From: Leptodactylus fallax
Lineage: Eukaryota; Chordata; Amphibia; Anura; Leptodactylidae
DNA length: 64,000 nucleotides
Direction: 5' to 3'
Assembly: GCA_947044405.1 (NCBI GenBank)
Contig: CAMRHE010000054.1
Location: forward strand, 434,001-498,000
Positions 34,020 to 46,602 of the stretch are shown piece after piece. The number at the start of each line of letters is the position of its first letter. Positions within the stretch are counted from its first letter, which is position 1. Below the pieces are notes generated by a model. It was not told where the DNA came from. It was given only the letters and a program-made list of their open reading frames with translations, and did not search any database. Made by a program: the position numbers and the translations under genes.

Positions 34020-35310
34020 CCCCAGTGAGTTTGCAACACCAAAAAGGACAAACCATAAGGTTGGGAAGGAAGTGGGAGGTGTATCTAAGATCTGAAAATG
34101 AGCAAATTATCAAACACCTAGTTCCAAGCTTTAACACGTGGAAAGGGTATAAAAGCCAGTTTGCCACATAAAGGCTAAAAAAAAATCACATGAAATGCTG
34201 TTGGTGAACAATGCTTCCTGTTCATCGATGTGTCAGTTATTGCCATGTTTTGCAAACTGAGAGCTACAAAACCCTTGAATTTAGAGCTTGGTTTATGACT
34301 CAGACATATCTGTGCGCGCCTAGGTCAAGAACTGTCAGAACTGTTCAACATTGTGTGTCCCGGTGGTTGAGAAAACTGACAAATTTGAATAAAAGTAAGA
34401 GATACGCAGAGGCAAACCTCTCCATGGACGGATTGCCTCATTTTATGAATGGTGCATTGTGATCCAATCAGTACTGGAAATTAAATTGAATGTCACATCC
34501 CAAGCCTAGCAGCAAACAGTGTGAACACAAATCATCAAAAGACATTTACATGATGTTGGGTTATGAGCCAGATGTCCAGCTCTAGGTGTTCCTTTGACCT
34601 CATGCCACTGCCCTCAAAGGCTATCATGGTGCACAACAAGATGGCAATGAAGGTTGGTATGGAGATACTGTATATCCTCTTCAGTGGAAGATTCCTGACA
34701 CAATGATAGCCAGAGATATAGGCAATCTCATGAAGACCGGTCATACTCCCAGGATTATGGTGTTGGGTAGCACAATTTTTTGCTAGTCTTCATTTCAGGA
34801 ATGCTAACAACTTGACATTACAATGATTTGGTCATGGAACCAATGGTACTACCATTTCTTAAAAGTATCCCAGAAGCTGTTTTTGAACAAGATAAAACCA
34901 GGCTGCATGCTAATGTGAACAGCCTGCATGGCCTACATGTACCTCCATGGCTTTCAGCATTGCTGGACTCATCTCTCATAGAGTACATCTGGGGTGTCAT
35001 TGGTCTATATTTGGAAAGAGTGTTTCCAGCAGCTAATTGTGTTGATTTGAATGCCTAGGCGCATTCAGGGTAGCATTCCTCAGACAACCATTAACAACCT
35101 GATTGATAGCATACCAAGGTGTGTAAATGCATGTATACCTGTACTTGGAGCTCATACTCAATATATGAATAAATTGAGATGTTTTGAGTATCTTGTTTCC
35201 ATTTTTTATCATTTGAATATCATTAACATATCTATTGATCCTCTGATTTCAATAATTCCAAGGCTTCGCCTTCTTAGTTTTGCAATTTCAATGTTAAGAA
35301 GTGTATTTTA
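34020..35310 (+). pseudogene. Degraded Tc1/mariner-type transposase, distinct lineage
   Basis: The plus-strand frames show a distant Tc1-type enzyme. An N-terminal region (34250-34400) includes RSRTVRTVQHCVSRWLRKL. The catalytic region gives AVFEQDKTRLHANVN (34870-34920; compare FQQDNARPHVA), LSALLDSSLIEYIWGVIGLY (34960-35010; compare SPDLSPIEHVWD.IG), and an ending DSIPRCVNACIPVLGAHTQY (35110-35165; compare SMPRRV.A.I.A.GGHT.Y). At least six frame breaks occur. No terminal repeats were confidently located. It is older than the neighbouring CATKY-type elements. Confidence 0.75.
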
Positions 35311-35378
35311 GTAGCATAATTAAACAACAGTTTTCTGATTTGTCTATCACACCTTCAGAGTGCTATTATATATTATTA

Positions 35379-36449
35379 CCATATTTTTCAGACTATAAGA
35401 CGCACCGGACCATAAGACGCACCTAGGTTTTAGAGGAGGAAAATATGGAAAACAATTTTGAAGCAAAAAAATGGTAAAATATTTAATATATGAGAGTTGT
35501 AGTTTTGCAGCCACATTGACAGGTGGCCCTGCAGTTGTACGGGGATACATAAGGCGTACAGGTGTACTCTTTAGTTATAACATTTACGGAAATGTCTACT
35601 GCTTAGCTCACTTTTTATTCAAATCAGCGGCAAAACTGTGAAAAAATGGCAGTCTGGTACTTTTGATTTTCTTTCCTGCTACAACGTTCACCGTACAGGA
35701 AAAATATTTTTATAAGTTTGTAGACCGGGCATTTTCGGACACAGGGATACCTAATGTATATGTGTGTCACAGTAATATTCTACTTTTATATGTATTCTAG
35801 AGAAAGAGGGTGATTTAGAACTTTTCATTTTTTATTTTTTTTATATATTTTTTTTATCTACTATTTTATTAGCCCCCTTAGGGGGCTTGAACATACAATC
35901 ATTTGATAGCAAGTTGTATTGCAGTCTATGGGAGATTCTGTACATAGACCAGCTGCATTAGTAATATTACTATGACAGGCCTGGGAGCCTTCATTAGGCT
36001 CCTGGGTGTCACAGGAACATGGTGGCTCCCGCGATCGCGCCGCACAGGAGCCGTCCTGCAACAAGAAAGGTACGGGGCCGGTGGGGACAGGCCCTGGGGG
36101 CTATTTTCACACTTTAGGGGGGTCTTGATGTAGTAATTCCCGCGGTCAGAGTGATCACAGGCATTATCTCCAGGTCTCCACTGTACATTACAGCAGAGAC
36201 CCAGTAGCTATGGCGACCACTCTGCAGCAGAGCGGCGCCATCATCTTTACAGACCCGGCATCTGCTGTAATAGCACGGTGGATGCAGGGATGGGTTCGCT
36301 GGGACACCCTGTCTTCGCAGCCCAGGGCCCACACATCGTCCCACTCCTGCTGCTGCAGGAAGCCAGTGGCGGCAGGAGTGGGGCGATACTGCGACCAGGC
36401 TCCTCCGGGCCCCCCCGCCAAAACACCCCCTATAGTCCGAAAAACACGG
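35379..36449. mobile_element. Non-autonomous DNA transposon with TIR CCATATTTTTCAGACTATAA
   Basis: The left end CCATATTTTTCAGACTATAA followed by GACGCACC is inverted at the right as CTATAGTCCGAAAAACACGG. An internal copy, GGACCATAAGACGCACC, lies at 35407. The flanks are TA on the left and a degraded CA on the right. The 1.07-kb interior has a GC-rich right half and no transposase. The TIR style and TA flank resemble the element at 1894-2999. Confidence 0.65.
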
Positions 36450-36469
36450 CATATCAAAAATAATGAAAT

Positions 36470-37243
36470 GTAACAATTGTATAAGTGTAAAAATACCCTT
36501 ATAACGTGACATTACCGTCTCTTACTAATCTTCGTTAGTAAGTCACATTGTATTTGCCATAGTTCATCAATTTAACCAAGTTCTGAACTCTTCTCATTTA
36601 ATCTTTATGTTAACATTTGCTCTATAACTTTACTTGTTGAAAAATATTTTTTTTCTAATTCACTTTGCAAGGTATATGATGTTTTATGTAAATGACAAGC
36701 ACATTGGCACTATCAGTATGTGCATCTGTGAGCTTGTAAATTCAAACCGTCAAACATTACAAAGTCTATATTTTATAATGAAATATGCAAGGCATTTAGA
36801 TAAAATATACTTTAGCAAAGTACATAGGAGCATTAAAATGTTAACAAAATTCATACATTTCATATTTAAAAAACTAGTAAATTACAAAAAATAAAATTAT
36901 TATGTGTGTGAAAAGAACAATATATATACCTGCTGTTTTTTGTTTTCTTTTTGTTTTTCTAGTTAAATAGAATTGATTAGAAATAAGACATATGCAAAAG
37001 TGCTTGCTAGCTGATACCAAATGTCTTAGCTAATATAGGTGAAAATGTACTTCAAATTACCATATGTCTTTCCAGATATATACAAACAATTTAATAGAAA
37101 CAGAACTTAAAAAAAAAACTTCAAGGATTGTTGCTTTTATAGTAGGGGGAGAAACTAAAGATTAGTCACATTTGCAAGAAATGCAAAGAATGAATATTTC
37201 CCTTCTCAGGCAAAAAGAATGGAATGTGAATACCATCTAGTAG
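36470..37243. other. AT-rich DNA, no recognised feature
   Basis: Low-GC sequence with no transposon ends or coding motifs. Confidence 0.4.
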
Positions 37244-37251
37244 GATAACAA

Positions 37252-37765
37252 GCAGGGCCAGCTCTAGGTTTGCATGGGCCCTTGGGTGACAGAGCCTCAG
37301 TGGGCCTTTTTTTTGGAGCAACTGAGGCGCACCGCAGCAAAAACACAACCAAAATTGGGTGTTTTTTGCTTAGTTAGACCTACTGGAGTGGACTGTAATA
37401 CAGTCCATTCCATACAAGTAGATAGAACCTGTTCAGACAAAAATAAAAAAAAATAAAGAGAAATTTGAGGCAGACATCTACCTCAGATTCCTCTTTAATT
37501 TCTGCCCACCTGACTCACGGTGGTGGAATGCAGAGCATCAGCATTCCATTTCAGCTTTCCACCACTGATTAGGCCCAAATGAATGGGCGTAATCAGTCCG
37601 GAGTCTCAAGCCGTGGCCTCCGTGGCTGAATCGTTGAATCTGAGTTAATTAATTCATAATGAATTAATCTTAATCCTATTGAAATCAATGGGAGGCAGAA
37701 TAAGGGAAGAATCTGACGCTGATTTGGGGGCGAAATCTGCAGCAGTGTGAACGGGGCCTGATACT
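37252..37765. repeat. Mixed transposon-end fragments
   Basis: CAGGGCCAGCTCTAGGTTTG (37254) looks like a hAT-type terminus. The sequence from about 37340 to 37765 (ending GTGTGAACGGGGCCTGA) has the small-palindrome, GC-moderate look of a MITE. No matching second end was found for either. Confidence 0.35.
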
Positions 37766-37839
37766 GTTAACAGTGCAATGAACTCTTTCATCTGTATTAA
37801 TGGAAGTGCTCAATGCAAAAACTGAGAGGGCCTCCAAAG

Positions 37840-37841
<2 letters not shown>

Positions 37842-37916
<75 letters not shown>
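37842..37916. repeat. (CT)n(TA)n compound microsatellite
   Basis: About 17 CT units followed by about 20 TA units. The next transposon is inserted at its right edge. Confidence 0.97.

Positions 37917-39544
<1,628 letters not shown>

Positions 39545-39581
<37 letters not shown>
39545..39581. repeat. (CA)n microsatellite
   Basis: About 18 CA units directly beyond the right TA of the Tc1 copy. Confidence 0.97.
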
Positions 39582-39583
<2 letters not shown>

Positions 39584-39594
39584 CATAGCGCACC

Positions 39595-39850
39595 CTTTCC
39601 TGGCCTCCACATGGTATAATGCCCCATTTCCACACACTATAATGTCCTACAGTGGCCCCTTCACACAGTCTAGTGTCCCATAGCAACCCCTCCACTCAGT
39701 ATAATGTACCATAGCGGCCCCTCTATACAGTATAATATCCCATAGCTCCCCATCCACATAGTATGATGTCCCATAGCAGCCCGTGCAGACAGTATAATGT
39801 CCTACAGTGGCCCCTCCACACAGTCTAATGTCTTATAGTGGCCCCTACTG
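39595..39850 (-). repeat. 31-bp minisatellite, reverse orientation
   Basis: About eight diverged units with core AGTATAATGTCCCATAGCGG and CCCCTCCACAC. They are the reverse complement of the GGGGCC...TATGGGG...TGTGTG unit at 2406-2628 and 20585-20850. Confidence 0.85.
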
Positions 39851-40257
39851 TGTTCGTTGCAAATATTGCAAAAATTTGGGGTTCACCATTTATGAACTAT
39901 TAATATACTCTGATCAAACATAAAAAACAGTGTTATCCACAGTGTTATCCACCTATCCTGGGTTCCTGCTGTCTTCGGGCCTCTTAAATGACATTACAGA
40001 CATTACGCAGGAGTCATTATGTATAAGATACTGTATAAAGTAACTTATGCAAAAATACATTGATGTATATAAAGACACATGAATCATCTATTATTTCACA
40101 TAATTGCATGTATAATCAAACTTTGTTGTATGTATGTCGATTTAGGATTGTTATATCATTATAACCCTATCCAGTAAAACTACAAAACTTGTTTCTATTT
40201 TTTCTTCTTTTTATTATTATTATTGTTATTTATTGTACATTATTGTTACTTAAAAAA
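39851..40257. other. No recognised feature
   Basis: AT-rich, with a short (TTA)n-like run near 40211-40230. Confidence 0.35.
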
Positions 40258-40440
40258 AGACAGCCTCCCATTTCCTCTTAGCTGGTCATGCCAAGATATG
40301 TCAGTTACAAGATGACCTGGTTTTCAAGACAATATTGTATCACAAAGTTATATGGTGTGTGTGTCTATGTCCCATTGGTTGTGTTGAGGATTGCCACAGG
40401 TTTTGTTAGCATGTTGCAATATTGTATTGAACTGGTTTCA
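40258..40440. repeat. Unclassified interspersed repeat, copy 3 of 3
   Basis: CAAGATATGTCAGTTACAAG, TCACAAAGTTATATGGTGTG and TATTGTATTGAACTGG correspond in order to blocks of the copies at 840-1065 and 9017-9190. Confidence 0.4.
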
Positions 40441-41132
40441 TGAGGAACTGAAGTCAAATATGACAAGAGTGAATACATAATAGTGGACACAGCAATAGTT
40501 CACAAAGTTTAAAGAGAATAGGCCTTTAATATCCTTCCTCAACTGTTGATAGGTTCAGCATAACAGAGCTCTGATAGCTACAGAAAGCTTCATGTGTTGG
40601 CATGACAACCTTAAAGCAGCAGCAATCAGACCCACACAGTGAGATTCCTAATACATTTACATTTTAACAGGGAATTTAACTGGAATTTATCATGCCTTTG
40701 ATGTATTTGCTTTGTACTCTGTGGCAAGGAGGAATGTGATTTTGTTAGGTATCTTATATAAGGAAATGCATCTTTGAAGTACTATAACTTTTCTCAGTAT
40801 GAAGTTTAAATCATGGGGATATCTATATGTACAGGAACAGGAGTAAGTTGGTGAAATATATTGTAATCATTTTGCAAGAGAAAAAAAAAATTGCAATATG
40901 CTACTGTTGAAGCAAAATTCTATCGTTCGACATTTACTATAAGCTGTAAAACAATTTTTAGCTTTTAAACTTGAACTCCTGTCGATAAAACAAATTTTCA
41001 CAAATCATGATTTTGACATTTGATACAACTATTTAAATGTTTAGCAGGGGGGGTGAAGTAAAAATCCTTCTACTCTAAACTGAGTGCTAAAATAGACATT
41101 TAAAATAAAAAATGTATTTGTGTATATATACA

Positions 41133-41135
<3 letters not shown>
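40441..41135. other. No recognised feature
   Basis: AT-rich sequence, no gene or repeat structure seen. Confidence 0.35.

Positions 41136-41176
<41 letters not shown>
41136..41176. repeat. (TA)n(CA)n microsatellite
   Basis: A TA run passing into a short CA run, directly before a Tc1 terminus. Confidence 0.92.
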
Positions 41177-41178
<2 letters not shown>

Positions 41179-41331
41179 GTGGGGGAAAAAAGTATTTAGT
41201 CAGCCACCAATTGTGCAAGTTCTCCCACTTAAAAAGATGAGAGAGGCCTGTAATTGACATCATAGGTAGACCTCAACTATGAGAGACAAAATGAGAAAAC
41301 ATATCTAGAAAATCTTTAAAGAATTTATTTG
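41177..41331. mobile_element. Tc1-type left end, truncated
   Basis: CAGTGGGGGAAAAAAGTATT, followed by AGTCAGCCACCAATTGTGCA, is a Tc1-type terminal repeat of a lineage not otherwise present here. It stops after about 155 bp at a junction with the hAT copy, without a right end. The junction removed the left arm of that hAT. Confidence 0.75.
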
Positions 41332-41796
41332 CCATTCTCTTCAAAGTAGAAAATAACAGGCCTTTTTGCCCTTTGTAATTACGTTTTTTCATCGAACAGT
41401 ATGTCAGACAAAGAAGCAAGAGGCCATGCACAAGGGAGGGCCGCAGGCCTAAATGTTTCTGACGCAGGCACAGGTCACAGCAGAGTAAGGGGGCGTGGCA
41501 GCAGGGGTCAGTTACAGAGGCCTGAGCTCCCAGTGTCAAGTAGCGGTCGTGTCTTGACCAGCAACCCAACAGTTGTAGACTGGTTGACTCGGTCATCCAA
41601 TTCATGCCAAGTCACAACAGACACCCCCAGCCAAGAGTCGGTGGGTTCGTCAGACACAACCCTTAGTTTGCATGGCCCGGCAGCAGGACCTATGCCCTCA
41701 CCTGTCCTCAACTTGCCTCTGTCCTTTTCTGTTCCCTCAGCTAGAGAAGTACTCTATGTTGTTGGCTCAGATCCACTGTACAGTGAGGATGAGGTA

Positions 41797-42640
41797 TTAT
41801 TATTTATTATTATTGTTTATTTATATAGCACCATTAATTCCATGGTGCTTTACATTTGAGAGTTTACATACGGTACACAAGATATACAAAACAGATAATA
41901 CTAACAGTGACCAAGTGGCACAGTGGGATACAGGGCCCTGCCCGCAAGGGCTTACAATCTATGACGGAAGAGGAATAGAGACAGAAGGTGGGGGTAGAGG
42001 CTGTTCAGGTGGTGGTGTGGAAACAGTAGTGTTATTGGAGGTTGTAGGCCTTCCTGATTAGGTGAGTCTTCAGGGCCTTCTTGAAGCTTGTGATTGTGGG
42101 AATAAGTCTTATATGTCTTGGTAATGAGTTCCAGAGTATGGGGGATGCATGGGAGAAGTCTTGGAGACGATTGTGTGAAGAGCGGATAAGAGCAGAGCGG
42201 AGAAGGAGGTCTTTGGAGGATGGGAGGTTACATGCAGGCAGGTAGCGGGAGATTAGGTCAGAGATATATGAAGGGGACAGGTTGTGGATGGCTTTGTATG
42301 TCAGCATTAGTAATTTGAACTGGGCAATGGGTAGCCAGTGAAGGGATTGGCAGAGGGGAGCAGCCGATGAAGTACGGGGGAGAGGTGTATTAAGCGAAAA
42401 GTGCAATTCAAGGTGGACTGGAGGGGGAGCGAGAGTATTTGCTGGGAGGCCATGGAGAAGGGTGTTACAGTAGTCTAAGCAGGAGATTATGAAGACATGG
42501 ACTAACATCTTTGTAGTTTCTGGGGTAAGGAAGGAGCAGATTCGATGGATGTTCTTGAGTTGGAGGCGGCAGGAGGTGTTGAGAGTTTGGATGTGCGGCT
42601 TGAAGGATAGGTCAGAGTCCAAGGTTATCCCAAGGCAGAG
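41797..42640 (-). pseudogene. L2-like LINE 3' fragment inserted in hAT
   Basis: The minus-strand frame 42622-42032 reads MDSDLSFKPHIQTLNTSCRL, then FLTPETTKMLVHVFIISCLD, YCNTLLHGLP, LHWLPIAQFKLLMLTYKAIH and PILWNSLPRHIRL...FKKALKTHLIRKAY. That is the C-terminal part of an L2-type reverse transcriptase. The segment after LLHGLP is shifted out of frame, where LQ.VQN.AARL should be. The 3' tail at the low-coordinate end is TTATATAGCACCATTAATTC plus a (TTATT)n stretch. Copy 2 of the hAT (near 63030) shows the uninterrupted target: GAGGAGGTACTAGAGGACAG. Confidence 0.9.
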
Positions 42641-44340
42641 GACCCATGGGACAGTCAGGAACTACTGCTCAGCTAAGATCTGAAAGAGACATCCGCAACT
42701 TCCTCCAGTAGGCGGGCAAGTAGTGATGAGGAGAGTGGCATGGGAGCTGGTGTTGAGGAGGACATCAGTGAATTGCAGACTGTAGTGGATGACGATGTAG
42801 CCGATCAAAATTGGGAGGGGCTTCATCGTCATAAGGAAAAGAGGGTTGCAGCTTGCGCATGAGGCAGCGGGGGAGTCAGCAGGGTGGCAGCAGTGGGAGG
42901 TCAGCAGCTAAATGTGCCCTGGGTAGACCACCCACTTCGCAGCAGCAGCAGCAGCCTACCTGCCCGGAAAGCAGTGGTGCAGGGGTTCACGGAGTCAGTG
43001 GTGCGGTGTGGGAGTTTTTTGTAAAGCCACCGGGGGAGGTCAACATGCCATATGTTCAATATGTGGGCAGAAGGTGAAGCGTGGTCAGGGTGCCAATGTT
43101 GGCACCACAGCCCTATGTTAACATATGCAGCATCACTATAAAGTGACCTGGGAGAGCTGTGGCTCCAATGTGGTGGTCCAGCCTGCCGCAGCAACCACTG
43201 CAGCACCCAGAGGCACGCACGCCATTTCAGGCAGTCAAGGCTCCACCACCTCAGCTGAAGGAAGCTGTGTGTCCTTCCCATCATCTGCTGGTCGTGATGC
43301 TCCTGCTCCTCCTCCTAGTCAGTCATTGCGTCAGCAATCCATCACAGAATCTATATCTAAGAGACAACAGTATGCGTGCACTCATCCAACAGTGCAGAAG
43401 CTGAACGTGCTCCTGTCCAAGTTACTGGTGCTGCAGTCACTCCCTTTCCAAGTGGTGGACTCTGCACCTTTCAGAGTACTCATGGCTTGTGCCGAGCCGA
43501 GGTGGAGAGTCCCAATCTGTCATTTCTTTGCCAAAAAGGCAGTACCGGCCCTGCACAAATATGTAGAAGAGAAGGTGGGCCAGTCCTTGAGCCTATCGGT
43601 GTTTGCCAAAGTCCACGGTAGCGCCAACATATGGAGCTGTAACTACGGTCAAGGACAATATATGTCATTTACGGCCCACTGGGTTAATGTGGTGCCTGCC
43701 CAGACACACCAGCAACTTGGACAGGTGACGCAGCTTCAGCATTCACGTTATCAGGCCATTCGTCCTGCAACAATGTCAGCCTCATCCTCCACTGTCTCCT
43801 CAGCCTCCACTGCAGGGACAATTCACAGTGCTCCTACAGCATACCACATGTGCAGGGCACAGCGGTGTCACGCTGTTCTACACCTCGTTTGCCTGGGTGA
43901 ACAAAGTCACACAGGGGAGGAACTGCTCTGTGTCCTTCCTCAAGAAATCTAATCCTGGCTTTCTCCGCGACACCTCAAAATCGGAACCATGGTGACCGAC
44001 AACGGGGAGAACATGCTGTCGACACTTCGTCAAGGAGGGCTAAGCCATGCGCCCTGCATGGCGCACATGTTCAATCTGGTTGTCAAGCGTTTTCTTAAGT
44101 GTTCCACCCATCTGCAAGTCAAGGAAACTTTGCATGAACTTCAGCCACTCGTACACCTCCAAACACACCCTCCTTGAGCTGCAGTGGCAGAACGGCCTCC
44201 CACAACATAGGCTGATATGCGATGTTTCCACCCGTTGGAATTCAACCCTCCATATGTTGGATCGACAATATGAACAGAGAAAAGCCATAAACAATTTCTT
44301 TATGATCCAAGCGGACAGAGGTACTCCCCTGTGTACTGTT

Positions 44341-44975
44341 GTGCTAAAAAGTTTACATACTCCAGCAGATTTTATGTTTTTTTTCAGAGAATATGAATGA
44401 TAACACAAAAACTTTTTCTCCACTCATGGTTAGTGGTTGGTTGAAGCCATTTATTGTCAAACTTCTATGTTTTCTCTTTTTAAATCATAATGACAACCAA
44501 AAACATCAAAATGAACCTGTTTAAAAGTTCACATACCCCAGTTCTTAATACCGTGTATTGCCCCCTTTAACATCAATGACAGCTTGAAGTCTTTTGTGGT
44601 AGTTGTGGATGAGGCTCTTTATTTATTCAGATGGTAAAATTGCCCATTCTTCTTGGCAAAAAGTCTCCAGTTCCTGTAAATTCCTGAGCTGTCTTGCATG
44701 TACTGCATGCTTGAGATCTCCCCAGAGTGGCTCAATAATATTGAGGTCAGGAGACTGAGATGGCCACTCCAGAATCTTCACTTTCTTCCGCTGTAGCCAA
44801 TGACAGGTCAACTTGGCCTTGTGTTTTAGATTGTTGTCATGTTGGAACATCCAAGTACGTCCCATATGCAGCTTCCTGGCTGATGAGTGCAAATTTGCCT
44901 CCAGTATTTGCTGATAACATGCTGCATTCATCTTTCCTTCAGCACAACTTATGCCTTTAGCACAACTGTAACTTT
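44341..44975 (-). mobile_element. Tc1-like fragment inserted in hAT
   Basis: The minus-strand frame 44931-44623 reads MNAACYQQILEANLHSSARK, then WMFQHDNNLKHKAK (the DNDPKHTA block, with the DND aspartate kept and PKH changed to LKH) and SQSPDLNIIEPLWGDLKHAV (catalytic E kept). It ends in WAILPSE. The DNA between 44341 and 44620 is the post-stop and terminal region, beginning GTTTACATACTCCAGCAG. The N-terminal two thirds and the right terminus are absent. The surrounding hAT frame resumes around 44980. Confidence 0.85.
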
Positions 44976-45524
44976 AACATTAGCCAGTGGCTCATGCGCA
45001 ATACCTGCTGTTTGCTCATTCCCTTTGAGGAGGACACTTTGTTAGTCAGTCGCCAGGACTATGGGATGAACAACGTCATTCCACTGATTCACATCCTGGA
45101 AAAGATGCTTTTCAATCTGGCTGGTCAGGGGACTGGAGATGTGGCGTCTATATCTCAAGGCCACATGAGCCCTGTGGGGGATGAACTGGAGGAGGAGGAT
45201 GAGGAGGACATTGGAGCACAAACAATGTGTAGCCAAATGGGTGGAAAGGAGGAGCAACCAGAACAGCCAGAGGGAGATGAGGATGATAAGGCAGATGACC
45301 CAGACACACCGTGGCAGTATGCAGTGGAGATGGATGCAGGGAGTCCCTCGGAGTCACTTGCGCAAATGGACCAAAGCATGCTGACTTCCTTGCGCAGTGA
45401 CAGCCAAATTGTCACCATTCAGCAGAGGGATGACTACTGGCTCTCCACCATGTTAGACCCTCGCTACTGGGGAAAAATGGGGGCCTTTTTTACACCCCTG
45501 AGAGGGAAGACAAACTGAACTACT

Positions 45525-45680
45525 ATAGAGATATTCTATGTAGTAATTTAGCTGCTGCCTATCTGCGCCATCATCCATCCTCTTGCAGGTCCGACCAGGC
45601 CCTGAGTGCTCACCTTGCACTGGCATGGCAGCTGTGGTGGGGGGTGGCAGGAACAGTATCGGCTCCATCAGCAGCAGCCT
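45525..45680 (+). repeat. Direct duplication within hAT, unit 1
   Basis: TATAGAGATATTCTATGTAG, GCTGCCTATCTGCGCCATC and ACCTTGCACTGGCATGGCAG recur in the same order and spacing at 46137-46300. Unit 1 is inside the transposase frame, encoding YYRDILCSNLAAAYLRHHPS. Confidence 0.85.
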
Positions 45681-46136
45681 GAGCCTAGAGTCGCTAATGA
45701 GCAGCTTTCTTCAGCTGCATAGTGAAGAAACTGCTCATCAGCAGCTAGAAACAGAGAAGAACCTGAACTAGCAGGTGGTGGCATACTTAGAGTACACCCT
45801 GCCACCCGTCATCGAAGATCCGCTGGACTACTGGGCAGCCAAACTGGATTTGTGGCCGCAACTGGACGAGTTTGCCCTGGAAAAGCTGTCCTGCCCCGCC
45901 AGTAGTGTGGCATCAGAGCAGGTGTTTAGTGCGGCGGGGGTCATAGTTACCCCAAAGAGAACTCGCCTGTCCACCCAAAATTTGGAGAGACTGACCTTTG
46001 TGAAGATGAATCAGGCATGGATCAGCCAGGATTTCCACCCACCAATGCCTGATGCATCAGATTAAATGATCCATGCTGCCTCACCACACTCTGCCACTGG
46101 TTCATTGTATGGCCTCCTAAGGCTGTTGCTACGTAC

Positions 46137-46300
46137 ACATTATAGAGACATGCTATGTAGCAAGTTGGCCACTGCCTATCTGCGCCATCGTCCATCCTCT
46201 CGCATGTTTGACCGAGGGGGCCCTGAGAGCTCAACTTGCACTGGCATGGCAGGTGTGGGAGGAGGTGGGGGTGGCAGGAGCAGTATTGGCTCCATAAACA
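46137..46300 (+). repeat. Direct duplication within hAT, unit 2
   Basis: This unit lies after the transposase stop codon and again encodes a HYRDMLCSKLATAYLRHRPS-like string. It is a displaced copy of the coding segment at 45525-45680. Confidence 0.85.
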
Positions 46301-46390
46301 TAATGGGAACAAAATGGCGAATATGGTCCTCCTTATGGGTTTAGACACTAATAAATACCTTTAAATAAGTGATAACAACCGCTAAGAATT

Positions 46391-46602
46391 TTTTTTTTTC
46401 CAATTCAAAGTTCATTGATTTTCAAAAAGACATAAAATACAGAATACAAAAAATACGATGAAAACATATAACGGCAACTACAGCAGTAACATTCTATACT
46501 GTTAATAGCAGGGAAATCCTTGAGTAGAGGCCTAAGGACAAGAAGAGGGGGGAAGAGAAAAAAAAAAAGAGGAAGGGAAGGGGGGGGGGGGGGGGGCGAG
46601 GC
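46391..46602 (-). mobile_element. Short retrocopy with 17-bp target duplication
   Basis: AACAACCGCTAAGAATT occurs at 46374-46390 and again at 46603-46619. The insert begins with a T-run (a poly-A tail on the minus strand) and ends in a polypurine, G-rich tract (46540-46596). A long duplication plus a poly-A tail is characteristic of L1-driven target-primed insertion. At 212 bp it is a severely 5'-truncated LINE or a SINE. Its body resembles the insert at 20200-20440. Confidence 0.85.

Larger units (their letters stand above)
41401..46065 (+). pseudogene. hAT (BED-type) transposase relic, copy 1
   Basis: The start is MSDKEARGHAQGRAAGLNVS at 41401, with a Ser/Gly-rich disordered N-terminus to 41796. 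After the L2 insertion comes the BED zinc finger (43010-43140: FVKPPGEVNM, then ICSICGQK in a frame shifted by one base lost near 43047, and a QHHYKV-like end). The central block 43390-43680 is open: VQKLNVLLSKLLVLQSLPF, FRVLMACAEPRWRVP and GQGQYMSFTAHWV. Then MVTDNGENM (43989) and SHAPCMAHMFNLVVK follow, matching the VTDN..NM and C.AH.LNL signatures. CDVSTRWNSTLHMLDR lies at 44218-44265. After the Tc1 insertion, an acidic insert (ELEEEDEEDIG) precedes STMLDPRYWGK (45450-45480). The hATC dimerisation domain lies at 45775-46065 (DPLDYWAAK, CPASSVASEQVFSAAG, LERLTFVKMNQ). Frameshifts and stops in several places make it inactive. Vertebrate ZBED genes derive from such transposases, but nothing here indicates domestication. 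Confidence 0.9.

Noticed and set aside
36114..36512. 132-codon minus-strand frame and overlapping plus-strand frames
   Set aside because: They run through the GC-rich core and right TIR of the element at 35379-36449; no domain.
41401..41859. 152-codon open frame as an independent gene
   Set aside because: It is the N-terminus of the hAT transposase, ending by chance in the inserted L2 tail.
42901..43284. Minus-strand 127-codon frame, and its twin at 63439-63732
   Set aside because: Both are antisense shadows of the BED-finger coding region of the hAT transposase; their resemblance reflects the shared sense strand.
43125..43952. 275-codon open frame as a functional ZBED-like host gene
   Set aside because: It is one piece of a frameshifted hAT transposase with nested insertions on both sides and a paralogue at 63 kb; no sign of selection to keep it.
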